From: Agelas oroides
Taxonomy: Eukaryota > Porifera > Demospongiae > Agelasida > Agelasidae
Length of the DNA: 64,000 nucleotides
Direction of reading: 5' to 3'
Assembly: GCA_949130485.1 (NCBI GenBank)
Contig: OX422194.1
Span: 9,061,268 to 9,125,267 of the forward strand
A program made the position numbers and the translations under genes. Under the pieces are notes generated by a model. The model searched no databases. It was not told the origin of the DNA and saw nothing but the letters and a program-made list of their open reading frames with translations. Below are positions 54,401-64,000 of the stretch, piece by piece; position 1 is the stretch's first letter; each line of letters opens with the position of its first letter.

Positions 54401-56523
54401 AAGGTGTATCGGTTCATATCAGAGGCAACCGTAGAGGAGAACATATATCTCAGACAAGTCTACAAGCAGGTGACAGAGGCAAGGGAAGGGGGGAGGGGAG
54501 AGGAGGAGGGAGAGAGTGGAGAGGGGAGCTTGAGGAGGAGAGGGGAGAGGGAGAGAGGGGAGAGGGAGAGAGGGGGAGAGGGAAAGGGGACAATGAGGCG
54601 CATTTACAAGTGTCTTGTAGCAGACATACATTCTGGTGCTCCCACTAGCAACTGGCCAACATGGCAATGGAGGGCAGTAGAGAGCGGAGATATTTCTCAG
54701 CCGTGGCGGGAGACAGGAGACAACAGGGGGAGCTCTTTGGCTATGTCAATCTCTTTAAGATGCAGCGACCAGGCTCCAATCTCACACTGGATATCCTGAA
54801 GGTGAACGTACACCGCCTCTTGGGAGGCGTACATGGGTACAGTCTCTCTCGCTCATCGTGCCACTGTGAGTTGCTGGTTTGTGGTTTCTTGTAGAGAGCA
54901 GACAAGCTGGAAGCTGGAGTGAAGATGGCTGCAGAGTAAGTTTTTAATATTTTTAATTTCCTTGTGACTGTTTGCATGATCTGTGTTTGTTTCCATGACG
55001 ACATAGCCAGCTCCATGTGGAACATGCAAATGAAACCAAGAGTGGCACCATAGTACAGGGTAAGAATGTCTGTTAGCCACTACTTAGCTTACATGTTCGT
55101 CTGTCTGCCTGTCTGCCCATCTTTAGTCTGTCTGTCTGCCTGTCTGTCTTTCTGTCTATTGTACTCCTGCAGAAACAATTTCACACTTTCTTTGAAGAAT
55201 GCTCACACCAAAGAATGCTCTTAGTATGAATCTATCTATTGTGCAGGTGCCACCGTGCTGGTTCACTCGGGAGGTCGGTCGGTGGTGGGGAACAGTAGGG
55301 TGGAGGAGCACATCAGCAAGCAGGCTCTCACCGACGTGTACGAACTACAGCAACACTCACAAGAGCCTGCTAACATTGTGGAGAACAAGATGGAGGTCCG
55401 TGTGATTGATATTGTGATTAATCACATGGGTTCCATATGACCTTTGACCTCAGTCAGTATGTGTAACATATCCAATATGTTCACTATGTACAATAGCGAT
55501 ATTTGACCTCTCCAATGATAGATCCTGACCTTTCCAATGATAAACTTCACCATGGAGATATTCGGTTGACAAACTCACAATATGTGTAATGGGCCAATAA
55601 TACTTTTTTTGTATACCCAGGAGTTTAGTGATGAGAGTGATGATGTTGACTGCCACCTGCCACCACCCAAGAAACGCAGACACTCTCCTCCTCCTCCTCT
55701 TCCTGCCGCTGTGAGGCAAACTGGTCCCAAGAAGGCCGGGCCTAGCATCCTAGAACAAAGCTGCAAAGAGGGCGAAGGGAGGCGAGCATTGAGACATGAG
55801 AACTTTGGAAGAACGGCAGAGAGGTTTGGTTATTCCTCCTCCCATGAATCTGCCCTGCATGTGAGGGATGCAAGAAGTGAGGAGAGACAGAGGCTGCCGA
55901 GGGAGTTTTATGGCGCTGAGCCAAAGAAAGCAGAGGGGAAGGGGAAGGAAAGGCTGACGGCTGCAACAACGCCACCAGCAAAGAGAGGTCGAAGACTGCC
56001 AGTGTCTGTAACAAGGAGGCCAAACATAAAGAGAAGAAAAATGAGGAAACCTGCTCTCGAGTTTGAAGACTATTCTCCACCTTCTACGCCTACAAAGACG
56101 TCATGTGACTCCCCCAACAAAAAACAGGAGCGTCATGTGTCTCCGGAAGTACACAAGGACACAAGTGCACCAAATTTTACACCACTAGAATTTACCAAGG
56201 CTGATAGACACCCACCATCTCCCAGGGCTAGAAGACACCCAGATGGACCTCCAGTGGTTAGTGATGACCACACTCAAGTGTGCAAGGGCCTGTTGCTGTC
56301 TCCCTCCCTCTGTACCGAACGATCACCGTCTCTTCCTCCTCCTCCCCCTCCCCTCGGTGGAAACTGCTCCACAACTTCCTCCAACATTAATGAACTATTG
56401 TTTGGAGAAGTTGGTTACCATGGCAACACAGAAGTACCGGCCACCACTAGTAAGATACAAACGAAGGATGACAAGTTCAAATGTGAACCAAGTATCAACA
56501 TTGATGAGCTATTTGGCCTCTGA
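42417..56523 (+). CDS. ERCC6L2: ERCC6L2-like SNF2 family DNA translocase
   Basis: SNF2/Rad54-like ATPase of the ERCC6L2 (Rad26L) branch, linked in vertebrates to DNA break repair and genome stability. About 24 exons; start chosen at ATGGAGGAGCTTGAGG (42417), though the frame is open upstream to an acceptor at 42328. A disordered N-terminal exon is at 42575-43060. The helicase starts with [17 protein letters not shown] (43559). Motif I is DDMGLGKT (43650). Motif II at about 50980 reads DEVQ where the family has DEAH. Motif III is LTGTALQNN (51200), followed by the hallmark [14 protein letters not shown] (52110). Motif IV/V parts are [17 protein letters not shown] and motif VI is [17 protein letters not shown] (54368-54415). 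After that [11 protein letters not shown] (54730) and a long basic/proline-rich last exon (55621-56523). One intron holds a 2.3-kb minisatellite; the next holds a Ty3-type element. Confidence 0.92.
43868..46140 (+). repeat. 2.27-kb minisatellite with core AGTCACATGACCACCACA
   Basis: About 100 copies of a 22-23 bp unit (ACTGTAGTCACATGACCACC or ACTGCAGTCCCATGACCACC). It has higher-order structure: a block of variants at about 44470-44830 is repeated nearly exactly at about 44990-45290. Fills the ERCC6L2-like intron between the exons ending 43851 and starting 46165. Confidence 0.95.
46323..46512 (-). repeat. 3' LTR of the Ty3-type element
   Basis: 190 bp, TG...CA ends on the plus strand, preceded by CCTTC. 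Identical to the copy at 50488-50677. Confidence 0.95.
46525..50454 (-). pseudogene. Gag-Pol of the Ty3-type element, one in-frame stop
   Basis: One continuous frame from ATG at 50454 to a stop at 46525-46527, broken only by TGA at 48193-48195 (codon 754). Domains in order: Gag capsid-like (about 1-180); two CCHC zinc knuckles (206-219 and 226-239); aspartic protease with DTGA (293-296); reverse transcriptase with YIDD (571-574); RNase H, within which the stop lies; integrase with an HHCC-type zinc region (CRECQ at about 47535) and a DDE-type core ([10 protein letters not shown]). No frameshift is seen. The TGA is compatible with a single C-to-T change at a CpG. Gag and Pol share a frame, a layout known from Mag-like elements. 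Function cannot be judged from sequence. Confidence 0.9.
50488..50677 (-). repeat. 5' LTR of the Ty3-type element
   Basis: 190 bp, followed by CCTTC at 50678-50682. It lies 18 bases upstream of an ERCC6L2-like exon (50696). Confidence 0.95.
52532..52573. repeat. Short hairpin of the family A type
   Basis: CTCGTACCCAGGCTC and GAGCCTGGGTACGAGGCTAG around a tiny loop. The left end is damaged and no target duplication is visible. Confidence 0.65.
52652..52812 (+). repeat. 33-bp minisatellite, five copies
   Basis: Unit GTCAACAAAGTGGTTGTCGC plus GTTGTTGTTTGTT. In an ERCC6L2-like intron. Confidence 0.9.
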
Positions 56524-56731
56524 TGTGCAGCCATCTTTTTTTGTCAGTCCTTCCATCATCTATCAATCCTCCAGTCTTTGCATGATGATCTAATTGCATT
56601 GTACGTCATTTTTTTGTTGCTCCAGGCTCCAATCATTTTATCCTATCACACTAAGCATATACAGTTATAATCTCATCAGATCAACAATTACTCATGCTCG
56701 TTTTTACACCTTGTCTTTAACTAGCACAGTC

Positions 56732-57598
56732 GAGTCATTCCCAGAATGTCTAATCCCAAAATGTCTAATCCCAGAATGTCTAATCCCAAAATGTCTAATG
56801 CCAAAATGTCTAACGGGGTGCTAACACAGCTGGTACAGTTCTAATTGACAGGTATTGAAACAGGTCAGAGAATCTGACAGGTATTGAGCAGTGTGGACAG
56901 TATTTAAGGGGTACAGCTTACAACCACACATATGAGTATCATCAGTGGCTATGGAGATTATCACAACACAGAAAGGAGGAGAAGCTCTCATCTGGCAGGG
57001 GTGCAAGTTCACCCTCAACCGCAAGATGGTAAATGGGAAGAAGTACTGGAGGTGTGCTAAGAGGATTTGCCCAGCTAGAATCACAACAGAGGGAAACGAA
57101 GTCCTACAGCAAACTAACGGTCACAATCATCCTGTGGATGGGGTTGAAGCTGAACTACTATGCCCACAGTGGACCCCGAACAAACAACCACCTGGAAGGT
57201 TGGCACAACAGAATGAAGAGAATTGCTAGAAAGGCACATCCAAATCTGTATGAGGTATTGGAGCTTTTTCAGAGAGAGCAAGCTGCAACAGAAGTCACCA
57301 TACAACAGTTGGAGGCAGGTGGGATACGTAAAGCTAAGAGGAGGAAGGTGGTTCAATGGGAGGAGAAAATCAAATCACTTCAAGACGAACTAGCTGCTGG
57401 AGAGAGAAACATTGACTCATATCTCTGCTATTAGACACTGTGTTGTTGCTTTTGATTTTTGATCAAACAGATAGATCCTTCTGGTACAGTTCTAATTAGT
57501 TCTAATTAGCACTCCTTTAGACATTTTGGCATTAGACATTTTGGGATTAGACATTCTGGGATTAGACATTTTGGGATTAGACATTCTGGGACGTTTCC
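56732..57598 (+). mobile_element. MULE-type DNA transposon relic with minisatellite ends
   Basis: Terminal inverted repeats are five tandem 15-bp units each (TCCCAGAATGTCTAA, with A/G variants), at 56739-56813 and, mirrored, at 57517-57591. They are followed on both inner sides by related sequence (CTGGTACAGTTCTAATT). GCACAGTC flanks the element at 56724-56731 and 57599-57606, a possible 8-bp target duplication, though seven bases outside each repeat do not match. The inside encodes only the two ends of a FLYWCH-MULE transposase. Confidence 0.8.
56945..57434 (+). pseudogene. FLYWCH-MULE transposase remnant, core deleted
   Basis: The first frame (56951-57140) is a FLYWCH zinc finger: GCKFTLNRKMVNGKKYWRC then CPARI and GHNHP supply the C2H2-type ligands. 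A second, shifted frame (about 57150-57434) resumes with RTNNHLEGWHNRMKR, the usual C-terminal motif of MULE transposases, then a charged coiled tail to the stop at 57432. The DDE catalytic centre that should lie between is absent, so this is an internally deleted, non-autonomous copy. Confidence 0.78.
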
Positions 57599-57727
57599 GC
57601 ACAGTCATGAGTACAGCTGAACTTTCATTGTTATACAAGTGGTCAGTATAGGCTAGGGGTAAGGAGGGAGAGAACGAGCTTGCACAGATCTAGACAGAGT
57701 GGTACATGATAACTGAATGTGTCCCGA

Positions 57728-60466
57728 TCACACGATCCCTCTGCTGAAATTCGAGAAGCCAGTACCGACACAAGACAGCATCACGACTTGTCTTGTGATG
57801 GAGTCAAGCTGCTCGTCTTCTCTGCGGTCCACCTTGAACGTTAGTTGGAAAAAGTCTCGCAGGTGACGCAGAAACTGCATCCTGAAAGAGAAACAGGTCA
57901 CCAAGTGTTCACTGCCATAAGCTAGCTCCTTGCTCAAGGGGAAGTCTCGTATCTGTCGCCTGTAGAAGCATTTGCAACCGGAGTCAAAATAGAATTAACA
58001 GATCAACGAGAGACGATCAAGGGACGAAGGTGACTCAGAACTGCAAAAATCAACGGCTCAACGATACTACAGAGCCATGGTGCTATTTTGTCTTCGGAAC
58101 CACTGGAGCTCAAGAGCTTCAGAAGGAGAGTCAAGAAGTTTTCATGATCAATGATTTTAGTCCCGGTCGCAAACACTTCAACAAGGACATATAAGTGACT
58201 ACTACCCCTTGTTGTTGATACCACGGCTTGTGTGACTGTGACATACGTGTATGGGGTTAGTTCTCCCAAGTAGAGTCTGGAGACATCTTTCTTAGCCAGC
58301 GCCATGAAGAGGAGGGGGAAGACCTGACAACCAGCATCAGCACACCCACCCTAAGCAGAGGGAGGGTTACACTTGTGTGTAGCCAGTTCTACTATGTCTA
58401 AGTGCACACTCACATGGACAATCTCTTGAAGCAGCTGTGATGCAGCCTCACGACCAATGTCCTCTGGGAGCACTAGAGGGGCAGAACCCTCTGTACCGAC
58501 ACAGCTGCTAGACGCAGGAGAGGAGTGAGTGGACCTCTCTGATGCATGCGTCACACCAGTTGTACTCTCAGAGACCAACGTCAACCCATATCCAGGAGAC
58601 CTGGAAAGGAGACACACACACGGATAGACAGACAGACAGACAGACAGGTAGATAAACAGACAGACAGAGACAGACAGACAGATAGGTAGCCTCGTTCCCA
58701 GGCTCTCTCCTCCCCTGGTTTTTGAGGAGAGAGCCTGGGAACGAGGCTAGACAGACTGGACAAACGACACACAGACAGGTAGACAGACAGACAGACAGAT
58801 AGACAGCTTCAAGACAACTGGTCACATGGCTGCCACTTACTTCCCTGCTTCAGCTCCTTTAGCTATGTCAGTATAGATGTACACATCCGGGAGTAGCTGG
58901 TTGAGTACAGACCGGGCAGAGTCCACCATCCTGTTAGCCATGGAGGGACTCACACGAGTACAGTAGCTGATTAACAGTCAAGGAAGAACATTTGTTGAAA
59001 GTTCCCACCCCCCCCCCCCCCCCCCCCTCACACACACACACACACACATGCAAACACCATCAGCTAGGTGTGTGGGGGGGATACGCAATGCCCCTGACCC
59101 GCCGCACTTTCCCCTCTTCTGTTAGCTGGAGAGGTTTCATCTTCCTGACAGTGGGACAAGAGAACACCACCTCTCCCACTCCTCCTGGCCACATCCCACG
59201 ACGATGAATCTGAGAGGACAGGGACACAGAGAGAACCAACTAAACAACATAATACACCGTTGTTATAGTGACTGAACACACCGTTGTTATTGTTCAGTAG
59301 TGACTGAACACACACAGTACACTGAAGTACACATGCATGTATAAGGTTCCTGTAACCATGGCAACCAACCTTGACTTCCAGCTCATTGTCTGGGAGGAGT
59401 CTTTTCAAAAGTGGTACTACACACATTCTGTAGTAGTCTACCTGCCAGTACAACCAGAGGAAGGGAGATGGAAGGGAGAGGAGAAAGGAGAGAGGAGAGG
59501 GAGAAGGGAGAGGAGAAAGGAGAGAGGAGAGGGAGAGGGGAGATAAAGAAGGCGAAAGAAGAGTGAAAAAGGAGAGAGAGGAAAGAGGAGGAAGAAGGGA
59601 GAGGGGAGATAAAGAAGGCGAAAGAAGAGTGAAAAAGGAGAGAGAGGAAAGAGGAGGAAGAAGGGAGAGGGAGAGTGGTGAGGGGTTAGGGAAAGAAGTT
59701 TCATTCATCTACTTCGAGGGTACAGCTTACAGACGGATCGTCTGGGCCATTGGTGAGTCCTCTCAGTGTAATTCGGACTGGTGTCTTAGCAAAGGGAGCC
59801 AGAAGAACCAGGGGTTCCAGGGAATATCCTATGGATCGCTGCAGGCTGCAATCATGCTCCAATGTACCCCCAACTAACAGACCAGGAGAGTAGAGCAGTG
59901 ACGTGCCTGCATGGACAGAGTCAAGATTAACACTTTAATGAGGATGAAGAGGAAAAGAGGAGGGAGAGGGCAGAGAATCGAGAGGAAAAAGAACTTAAGA
60001 AGAGGAAAGAGGAGGAAGGAAAGAAATAGAGGAAGAGGAGATAGGGAAGAAAGAATGAGGATGAAGGGAAGAAAGGAGGGAGAGAAAAAGACTATACAGA
60101 AATGTGAAAGTCAGTACTTACCAGTTTCGTTGACTTCAATCCTAGATCCATTAGTGAGTTTGTCCAGCAGTCGAATCAAACCAGCCTCAAACTCTACAGA
60201 AATTAAATGGTACACCATACAGTGAGTACATGCATAGTCTTACAATTAAGCCAAATAATTAATGGAGGAGATCAGCTCTGTGAAACGGACTTGACTTAAA
60301 TTGGGAGAGTACTGAGCAACAATAATAGCAATTGACCTCTGAGTCCAGGTTCATCAGCATCCTCCCTGATGTTGGTGATTCTCACTGGACGAGAGCTGAG
60401 AGTGGACAACACCAGTCGCTGCCGTAGAAAGTTGCAACCCTCACATGCCAATACCTGGGAATCCAT
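57728..60466 (-). CDS. RCL1: RNA 3'-terminal phosphate cyclase-like protein
   Basis: Nucleolar factor of the RNA cyclase fold, without cyclase activity in known members. It acts in the small-subunit processome with BMS1 for early 18S rRNA processing. Nine minus-strand exons: 60337-60466, 60122-60193, 59731-59906, 59370-59441, 59085-59209, 58841-58966, 58414-58600, 58247-58350 and 57728-57881. They total 1146 nt (381 residues; human 373) with consistent phases. Conserved blocks: GCNFLRQRLVLSTLSSRPV, FEAGLIRLLDKLTNGSRIE, VGGTLEHDCSLQRSIGY, EVVFSCPTVRKMKPLQLTEE, SPGYGLTLVSESTTG, MQFLRHLRDFFQLTFKV and MLSCVGTGFSNFSR. Start at MDSQVLACEG; an in-frame ATG a few codons upstream is possible. The glycine loop before EVVF reads MWPGGVGEVV instead of the usual MPPGGGGEVV. 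Confidence 0.95.
58620..58802. repeat. (GACA)n microsatellite with a palindromic MITE inside
   Basis: ACAGACAGACAG repeats surround a 63-bp family A hairpin at 58688-58750 (TAGCCTCGTTCCCAGGCT and complement). The MITE flanks are GACA repeat, so its duplication cannot be judged. Confidence 0.8.
59459..59692. repeat. GGAGAGGGAGAA purine repeat (pyrimidine on RCL1 strand)
   Basis: Contains a 79-bp unit repeated twice (59530-59690). On the RCL1 strand it precedes the acceptor of the 59370-59441 exon. Confidence 0.8.
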
Positions 60467-60668
60467 GACTTTGACCTGCATGGATGGTATTTCATAACAT
60501 ACATCATACACTGATAATTTTCAAGTGCCCATCTACCACACAATCACACAACCTTCTTTCCTCCTGCTCGATCTATACACGTGGGTGCTCCATAATTAGA
60601 ACCTAGCTAGCCCCGCCCCCTTACGGTTGGCTAGCCAAGGTGCGCACTAAATAAAATTACCGCCATCC
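60467..60668. promoter_or_regulatory. Bidirectional promoter RCL1 / TAF2
   Basis: 202 bp between divergent ATGs. Contains a GC box (CCCCGCCCCC at about 60612) and ACCGCCATCC just before the TAF2 ATG, which resembles a YY1-type start element. Motif reading only. Confidence 0.55.
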
Positions 60669-63657
60669 ATGAGCAAGCAGAAGAAGGGCCAGTCTTCGTC
60701 CGGGCGGACATTCAAGCTTATCCACCAGAGTCTCATCATCAGCGATGTTAACTTCCGCAAACAGACCATCATTGTGAGCTGGGGTGATCAGGAGGGCTAC
60801 GTATGGTTGGACTGGCCTGGGGTTAATGAACCTTCTCTCACCCCCAGGGCTGTACGGAGCTGACGGTCCTTCCCCTCACCAACACAGGCAAGCTATGGCG
60901 TCTGCCCCTCAACTGCTGCTGTAGGCAGTGTCGTATTCTCCGTGTCACGGTGAATGGCAGCCACAATGCCAACTACTCGTACTCGGACCCCACCACCTCG
61001 ATCTGCCCCCCAGACACAAAGAAGTGAGCATGATCACAAATCAGCCTTGAAACCAGAACTTTCTGTTTAGGTAGTCTCAAACCCAGACCCCCCTCCAAAG
61101 AGGAAAGGAGGGTCTGGGTTCAAGACTAGGTTTGAGAGTAAGGGAACACATCACAGTAATCACAGTACTTGTATATCACAGTGTACCATAGTATATATCA
61201 CACCACAGTATATCACAGTATACCACTGTACACCACTGTATATCACAGTATACCACTGTACACCACTGTACACCACAGTATATCACAGTATACCACTGTA
61301 CACCACAGTATATCACAGTATACCACTGTACACCACAGTATATCACAGTATACCACTGTACACCACAGTATATCACAGTATACCACAGTATATCACAGTA
61401 TATCACAGTATACCACTGTACACCACAGTATATCACAGTATACCACTGTACACCACAGTATATCACAGTATACTACAGTATATCACAGTATACCACAGTA
61501 TACTACAGTATATCACAGTATACCACAGTATACTACAGTATATCACCATAGTACATCACCATAGTACATCACCACAGTGTGTGACTGTATCCTTGTTGGA
61601 CTGCAGACGTAACCTGGAGTATTATGACATGTGCCACCACGAGGCGATCCAGTCCTGTGACAGTGACTGTGCTGCTAGCGCTGGGGAGCTCATCATTAAA
61701 ATACCAAAGGTAACTTTCAAATGTTCATCACCGCCCAAGTCTAGCCTCATTCCCTCCAGTCCTTTGTTTCATCCTTGTATGATTGTCTGACAACCCACTG
61801 TTCAGTAGTGCCTCATCTATGACTCTGAACTTGTATCACAGGATACCTATGACATTTCTGGGCGGCAGGAGGGGAAGCCGCTGCGGATAATGATTGAGTT
61901 CTCTTTGGAACAGCCGAGAGGGGGTGTGCAGTTTGTTATCCCACCAGGAAGCTCCCCCGAGGCTATGGTGTGTATGTGTGTGTGCGTGTGCGTGCATGTG
62001 TGTGTGTGTGTGTGTGGGTGCGGGTTGATTTCTATTCCTTCAACTCAACTTGTTTCTATAGCAACACGTCCATGTGTTCACCTATGGATGGGAGAATTCA
62101 TCAAGGTTGGAACACAGCATGATGTCTGTCTGTATACATATGTCCTTATATGGTATACTGTATTATGCCTCAGGCTATGGTTCCCGTGTGTTGACTCGTA
62201 CACGGAGCCTTGTCATTGGACACTCAGCCTCACCGTCCCGGCCAACATGGTAGCCATCAGCTGTGGAGACCTCACAGAACAAGTGGGTGTTGTACAACTT
62301 TACGCTCTGTTTGCACCAGTTGCCATGGCAACCTTTTGTGGTGTCCCCCACAGCTGCTGTCTCCAGATGGTCGGAAGAAGACGTTTCACTACTCCCTGAC
62401 CGTACCTACTACTGCTCCCTGCATCGCCTTTGCCATTGGGTGAGCCCGCCAGCTAGCTTGTCTCTGAACATGCACATGTAGCTAGCTTGGGGTTTTTGAA
62501 GTGTTCACATGACTGTCATGTGACCTCATCTGCCCCTCCCACAGCTGTTTTGAGGTGTACCCGGATCCAGTGATGCAGGAGGTGACTCACTTTTGCCTGC
62601 CCAATCTCATGCCCATACTCAAGAACACTGTCCAGTTTGTACATGAGGTAGGAAGGGGGGAGGAGGGCACATTTGTAATCACTGTCCAGTTTATTAGCTC
62701 TGTTTTTGCCTTCCTTCCTCCTTCCTCCCGTCCTCCTCCCTTTCTTCCCTCTCCTGTCCTCTTGCTTCTTCCTCCCGTCCTCCTCCCTTTCTTCCTCTCT
62801 CCTTGCTCCCCCACCCACTGAATAAGGTGTTTGGCTTCTACGAGGAACTCTTGAGTGCGCGGTTCCCCCACTCAAGCTACAAGCTGGTGTTTGTGGACAA
62901 CGCCTACCAGGAGGCAGCCAGCTACTCAACTCTCGGAATATTCAGGTACGTAGGTGCTCGGATAATGTCAGGTGGAGCTATGAAGATTCATCACCCTCAG
63001 CCCTTCCTTCTTCTCCCCTCCCTTCTTTCCCTCTCCCTCTCTCCCCTCCCCCTCTCTCTCTCTCTCCTCCCTCCCTCTCTCCCCTCCCCCCCCTCTCTCT
63101 CTCCTCCCTCTCTCAATCCAGTACTAACCTACTCCACTCAGCACGCATCATCGACCAAGTTCCTCACACGAGGAGACTCATAGCGCTGGCAATCGCAAGA
63201 CAATATTTTGGTTGCTACATTCAACCACAGCTCTGGTTAGTTAGTGGTCTGACCCTTCTCCCTCCTCCCTCCTCCCTCCTCCCTCCTCCCTCCTCCCTCC
63301 TCCCTCTCCTCCCTCCCTCCCTCCCTCCCTCCCTCCCCCCTCCCTCCATTTCCTCCCTCCCTCCTCCCTCCCTCCATTTCCTCCCTCCCTCCTCCCTCTC
63401 TCCTCCCTCCCTCCCTTTCCTCCCTCCCTCCTCTCTCCCTCCTCCCTCCCTCCCTTTCCTCCCTGCCCTCTTTGGAGCTTTAGAGGCCTATGATCTAGTA
63501 TCAGTATGCAATGTCATCATACACTGTACATGACATGCAGCTGCTGTTTGTTTCAGGAACGACTGGTGGCTGCCTTGTGGGATAGCAGGGTTTATTTCTG
63601 GTCTCTTTTGCCGCAAGCTGTTTGGAAACACCGACTACCAGCATTGGATCATGCAGG
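60669..63657 (+). CDS. TAF2: TFIID subunit TAF2, 5' portion
   Basis: TAF2 (TAFII150) is a TFIID subunit with an inactive M1-aminopeptidase fold that contacts the initiator. Exons: 60669-60773, 60848-61022, about 61609-61709, 61842-61966 and further ones to 63539-63657, where the window ends inside the gene. Conserved runs: FKLIHQSLIISDVNFRKQTI, CRQCRILRVTVNG, IMIEFSLEQPRGGVQFVIP, LWFPCVDSYTEPCHW, RKKTFHYSLTVP and MQEVTHFCLPNLMPILKN. Then GFYEELLSARFP, FVDNAYQEAASYSTL, ALAIARQYFGCYI and NDWWLPCGIAGFISGL. The zinc-binding HEXXH is absent: the helix after THFCLPNLMP has no metal ligands, as in all TAF2 proteins. Introns have an (ACAGTATACC)n-type array and long pyrimidine tracts. Confidence 0.95.
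61070..61127. repeat. Hairpin TAGTCTCAAACCCAGACC
   Basis: TAGTCTCAAACCCAGACC pairs with GGTCTGGGTTCAAGACTA. Same subfamily as 9913-9966. No clear nine-base duplication. Confidence 0.65.
61168..61570 (+). repeat. 10-bp minisatellite in TAF2 intron 2
   Basis: CAGTATATCA, CAGTATACCA and CTGTACACCA units alternate, about 38 copies, forming 30-50 bp higher-order blocks. Confidence 0.9.
62995..63120 (+). repeat. CTCTCCCC polypyrimidine tract before a TAF2 exon
   Basis: C/T run ending at the ATCCAG acceptor near 63120. Confidence 0.8.
63252..63468 (+). repeat. CCTCCCTC polypyrimidine tract in a TAF2 intron
   Basis: About 215 bases of CTCC repeats on the coding strand, followed 70 bases later by the exon at 63557. 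Confidence 0.85.
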
Positions 63658-63727
63658 TCAGTGCAGCAACCCCCTCACATCAGCACATGGAACATGAACA
63701 ATATTGTGACATTTGGGCGGCCATCAT

Positions 63728-63846
63728 TTCAGCCTTGTACCCAGGCCATTCGTGCAATGAGCTCATAGGTCCTCCATGTGTCTCAGGGAAGAAATGGTAC
63801 CCTCGTACCCAGGCCGTTATTTTTTTATGATTGGGTACAAGGCTAC
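63728..63846. repeat. Palindromic repeats of the TAGCCTTGTACCCAGGC type
   Basis: GCCTTGTACCCAGGCC at 63732, then CTCGTACCCAGGCCGTT and GATTGGGTACAAGGCTACC at 63803-63846. Looks like two nested or damaged family A copies. Confidence 0.6.
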
Positions 63847-64000
63847 CACCATTTTGAGAGCCTATGAGCTCCCAATCTATTGTATAGTTAACAAGAACTA
63901 GGAAGTCAGTGGCTTCTCAGTTGCTTCTGCATGAATGAAAAATGTCATGTTACCAACTTGAGTTTGGGGAAACTTTGCTGACGTTTCAACCGACTGAATG

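Larger units (their letters stand above)
56524..57727. other. Tail-to-tail spacer ERCC6L2-like / RCL1
   Basis: Mostly occupied by the MULE relic at 56732-57598. The remainder is AT-rich and shows no gene. Confidence 0.6.

Noticed and set aside
60600..60670. Firm assignment of Sp1 and YY1 sites
   Set aside because: Short motif matches alone do not establish binding; they are mentioned only as resemblances.
61169..61564. YTTVYHSI repeat protein
   Set aside because: Translation of a 10-bp intronic minisatellite in TAF2.

Overview
This window is nuclear DNA from an animal, most likely a non-vertebrate. The genes are split into many short exons with GT-AG introns and include animal proteins: a LOTUS/Tudor germ-granule protein, an EXTL2-type glycosyltransferase, Listerin, ERCC6L2, TAF2 and RCL1. 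Mobile DNA is diverse: a Ty3-type LTR element, a LINE fragment, a FLYWCH/MULE relic, mariner- and pogo-type elements and several MITE families. Introns are dense in minisatellites and polypyrimidine microsatellites. A sponge or another early-branching invertebrate would fit, but nothing here proves it.

Nine gene models alternate strictly in strand. TDRD7-like (+, 5' end outside the window, ends 9599), NDUFAF2 (-, 10005-12739), EXTL2-like (+, 12920-15299), CTH (-, 15935-20039), LTN1 (+, 20318-38261), a PPR-like gene of unknown identity (-, 38593-42230), ERCC6L2-like (+, 42417-56523), RCL1 (-, 57728-60466) and TAF2 (+, 60669 to beyond the 3' edge). Every minus/plus neighbour pair is head-to-head with only 180-280 bp between start codons. 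Every plus/minus pair is tail-to-tail. Exons were traced by hand from splice sites and reading phase. Five of the nine models (NDUFAF2, EXTL2, CTH, the PPR gene, RCL1) close to whole-codon totals with matching phases.

The genes serve housekeeping jobs: germ-granule RNA control (TDRD7), complex I assembly (NDUFAF2), glycosaminoglycan-type glycosylation (EXTL2), cysteine synthesis (CTH), ribosome-associated quality control (LTN1), DNA repair/chromatin remodelling (ERCC6L2), 18S rRNA processing (RCL1) and TFIID (TAF2). They do not form one pathway. The shared theme is compact divergent promoters.

The most notable non-genic content is a palindromic MITE family (ends TAGYCTC...GAGRCTA) with nine-base target duplications, seen at nine places. 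Others are a young Ty3-type element with two identical 190-bp LTRs, inserted 18 nt upstream of an ERCC6L2 exon, and a MULE relic whose terminal inverted repeats are five tandem 15-bp units. Minisatellites in different introns share the core AGTCACATGAC. One minisatellite in LTN1 repeatedly copies the 5' splice site.
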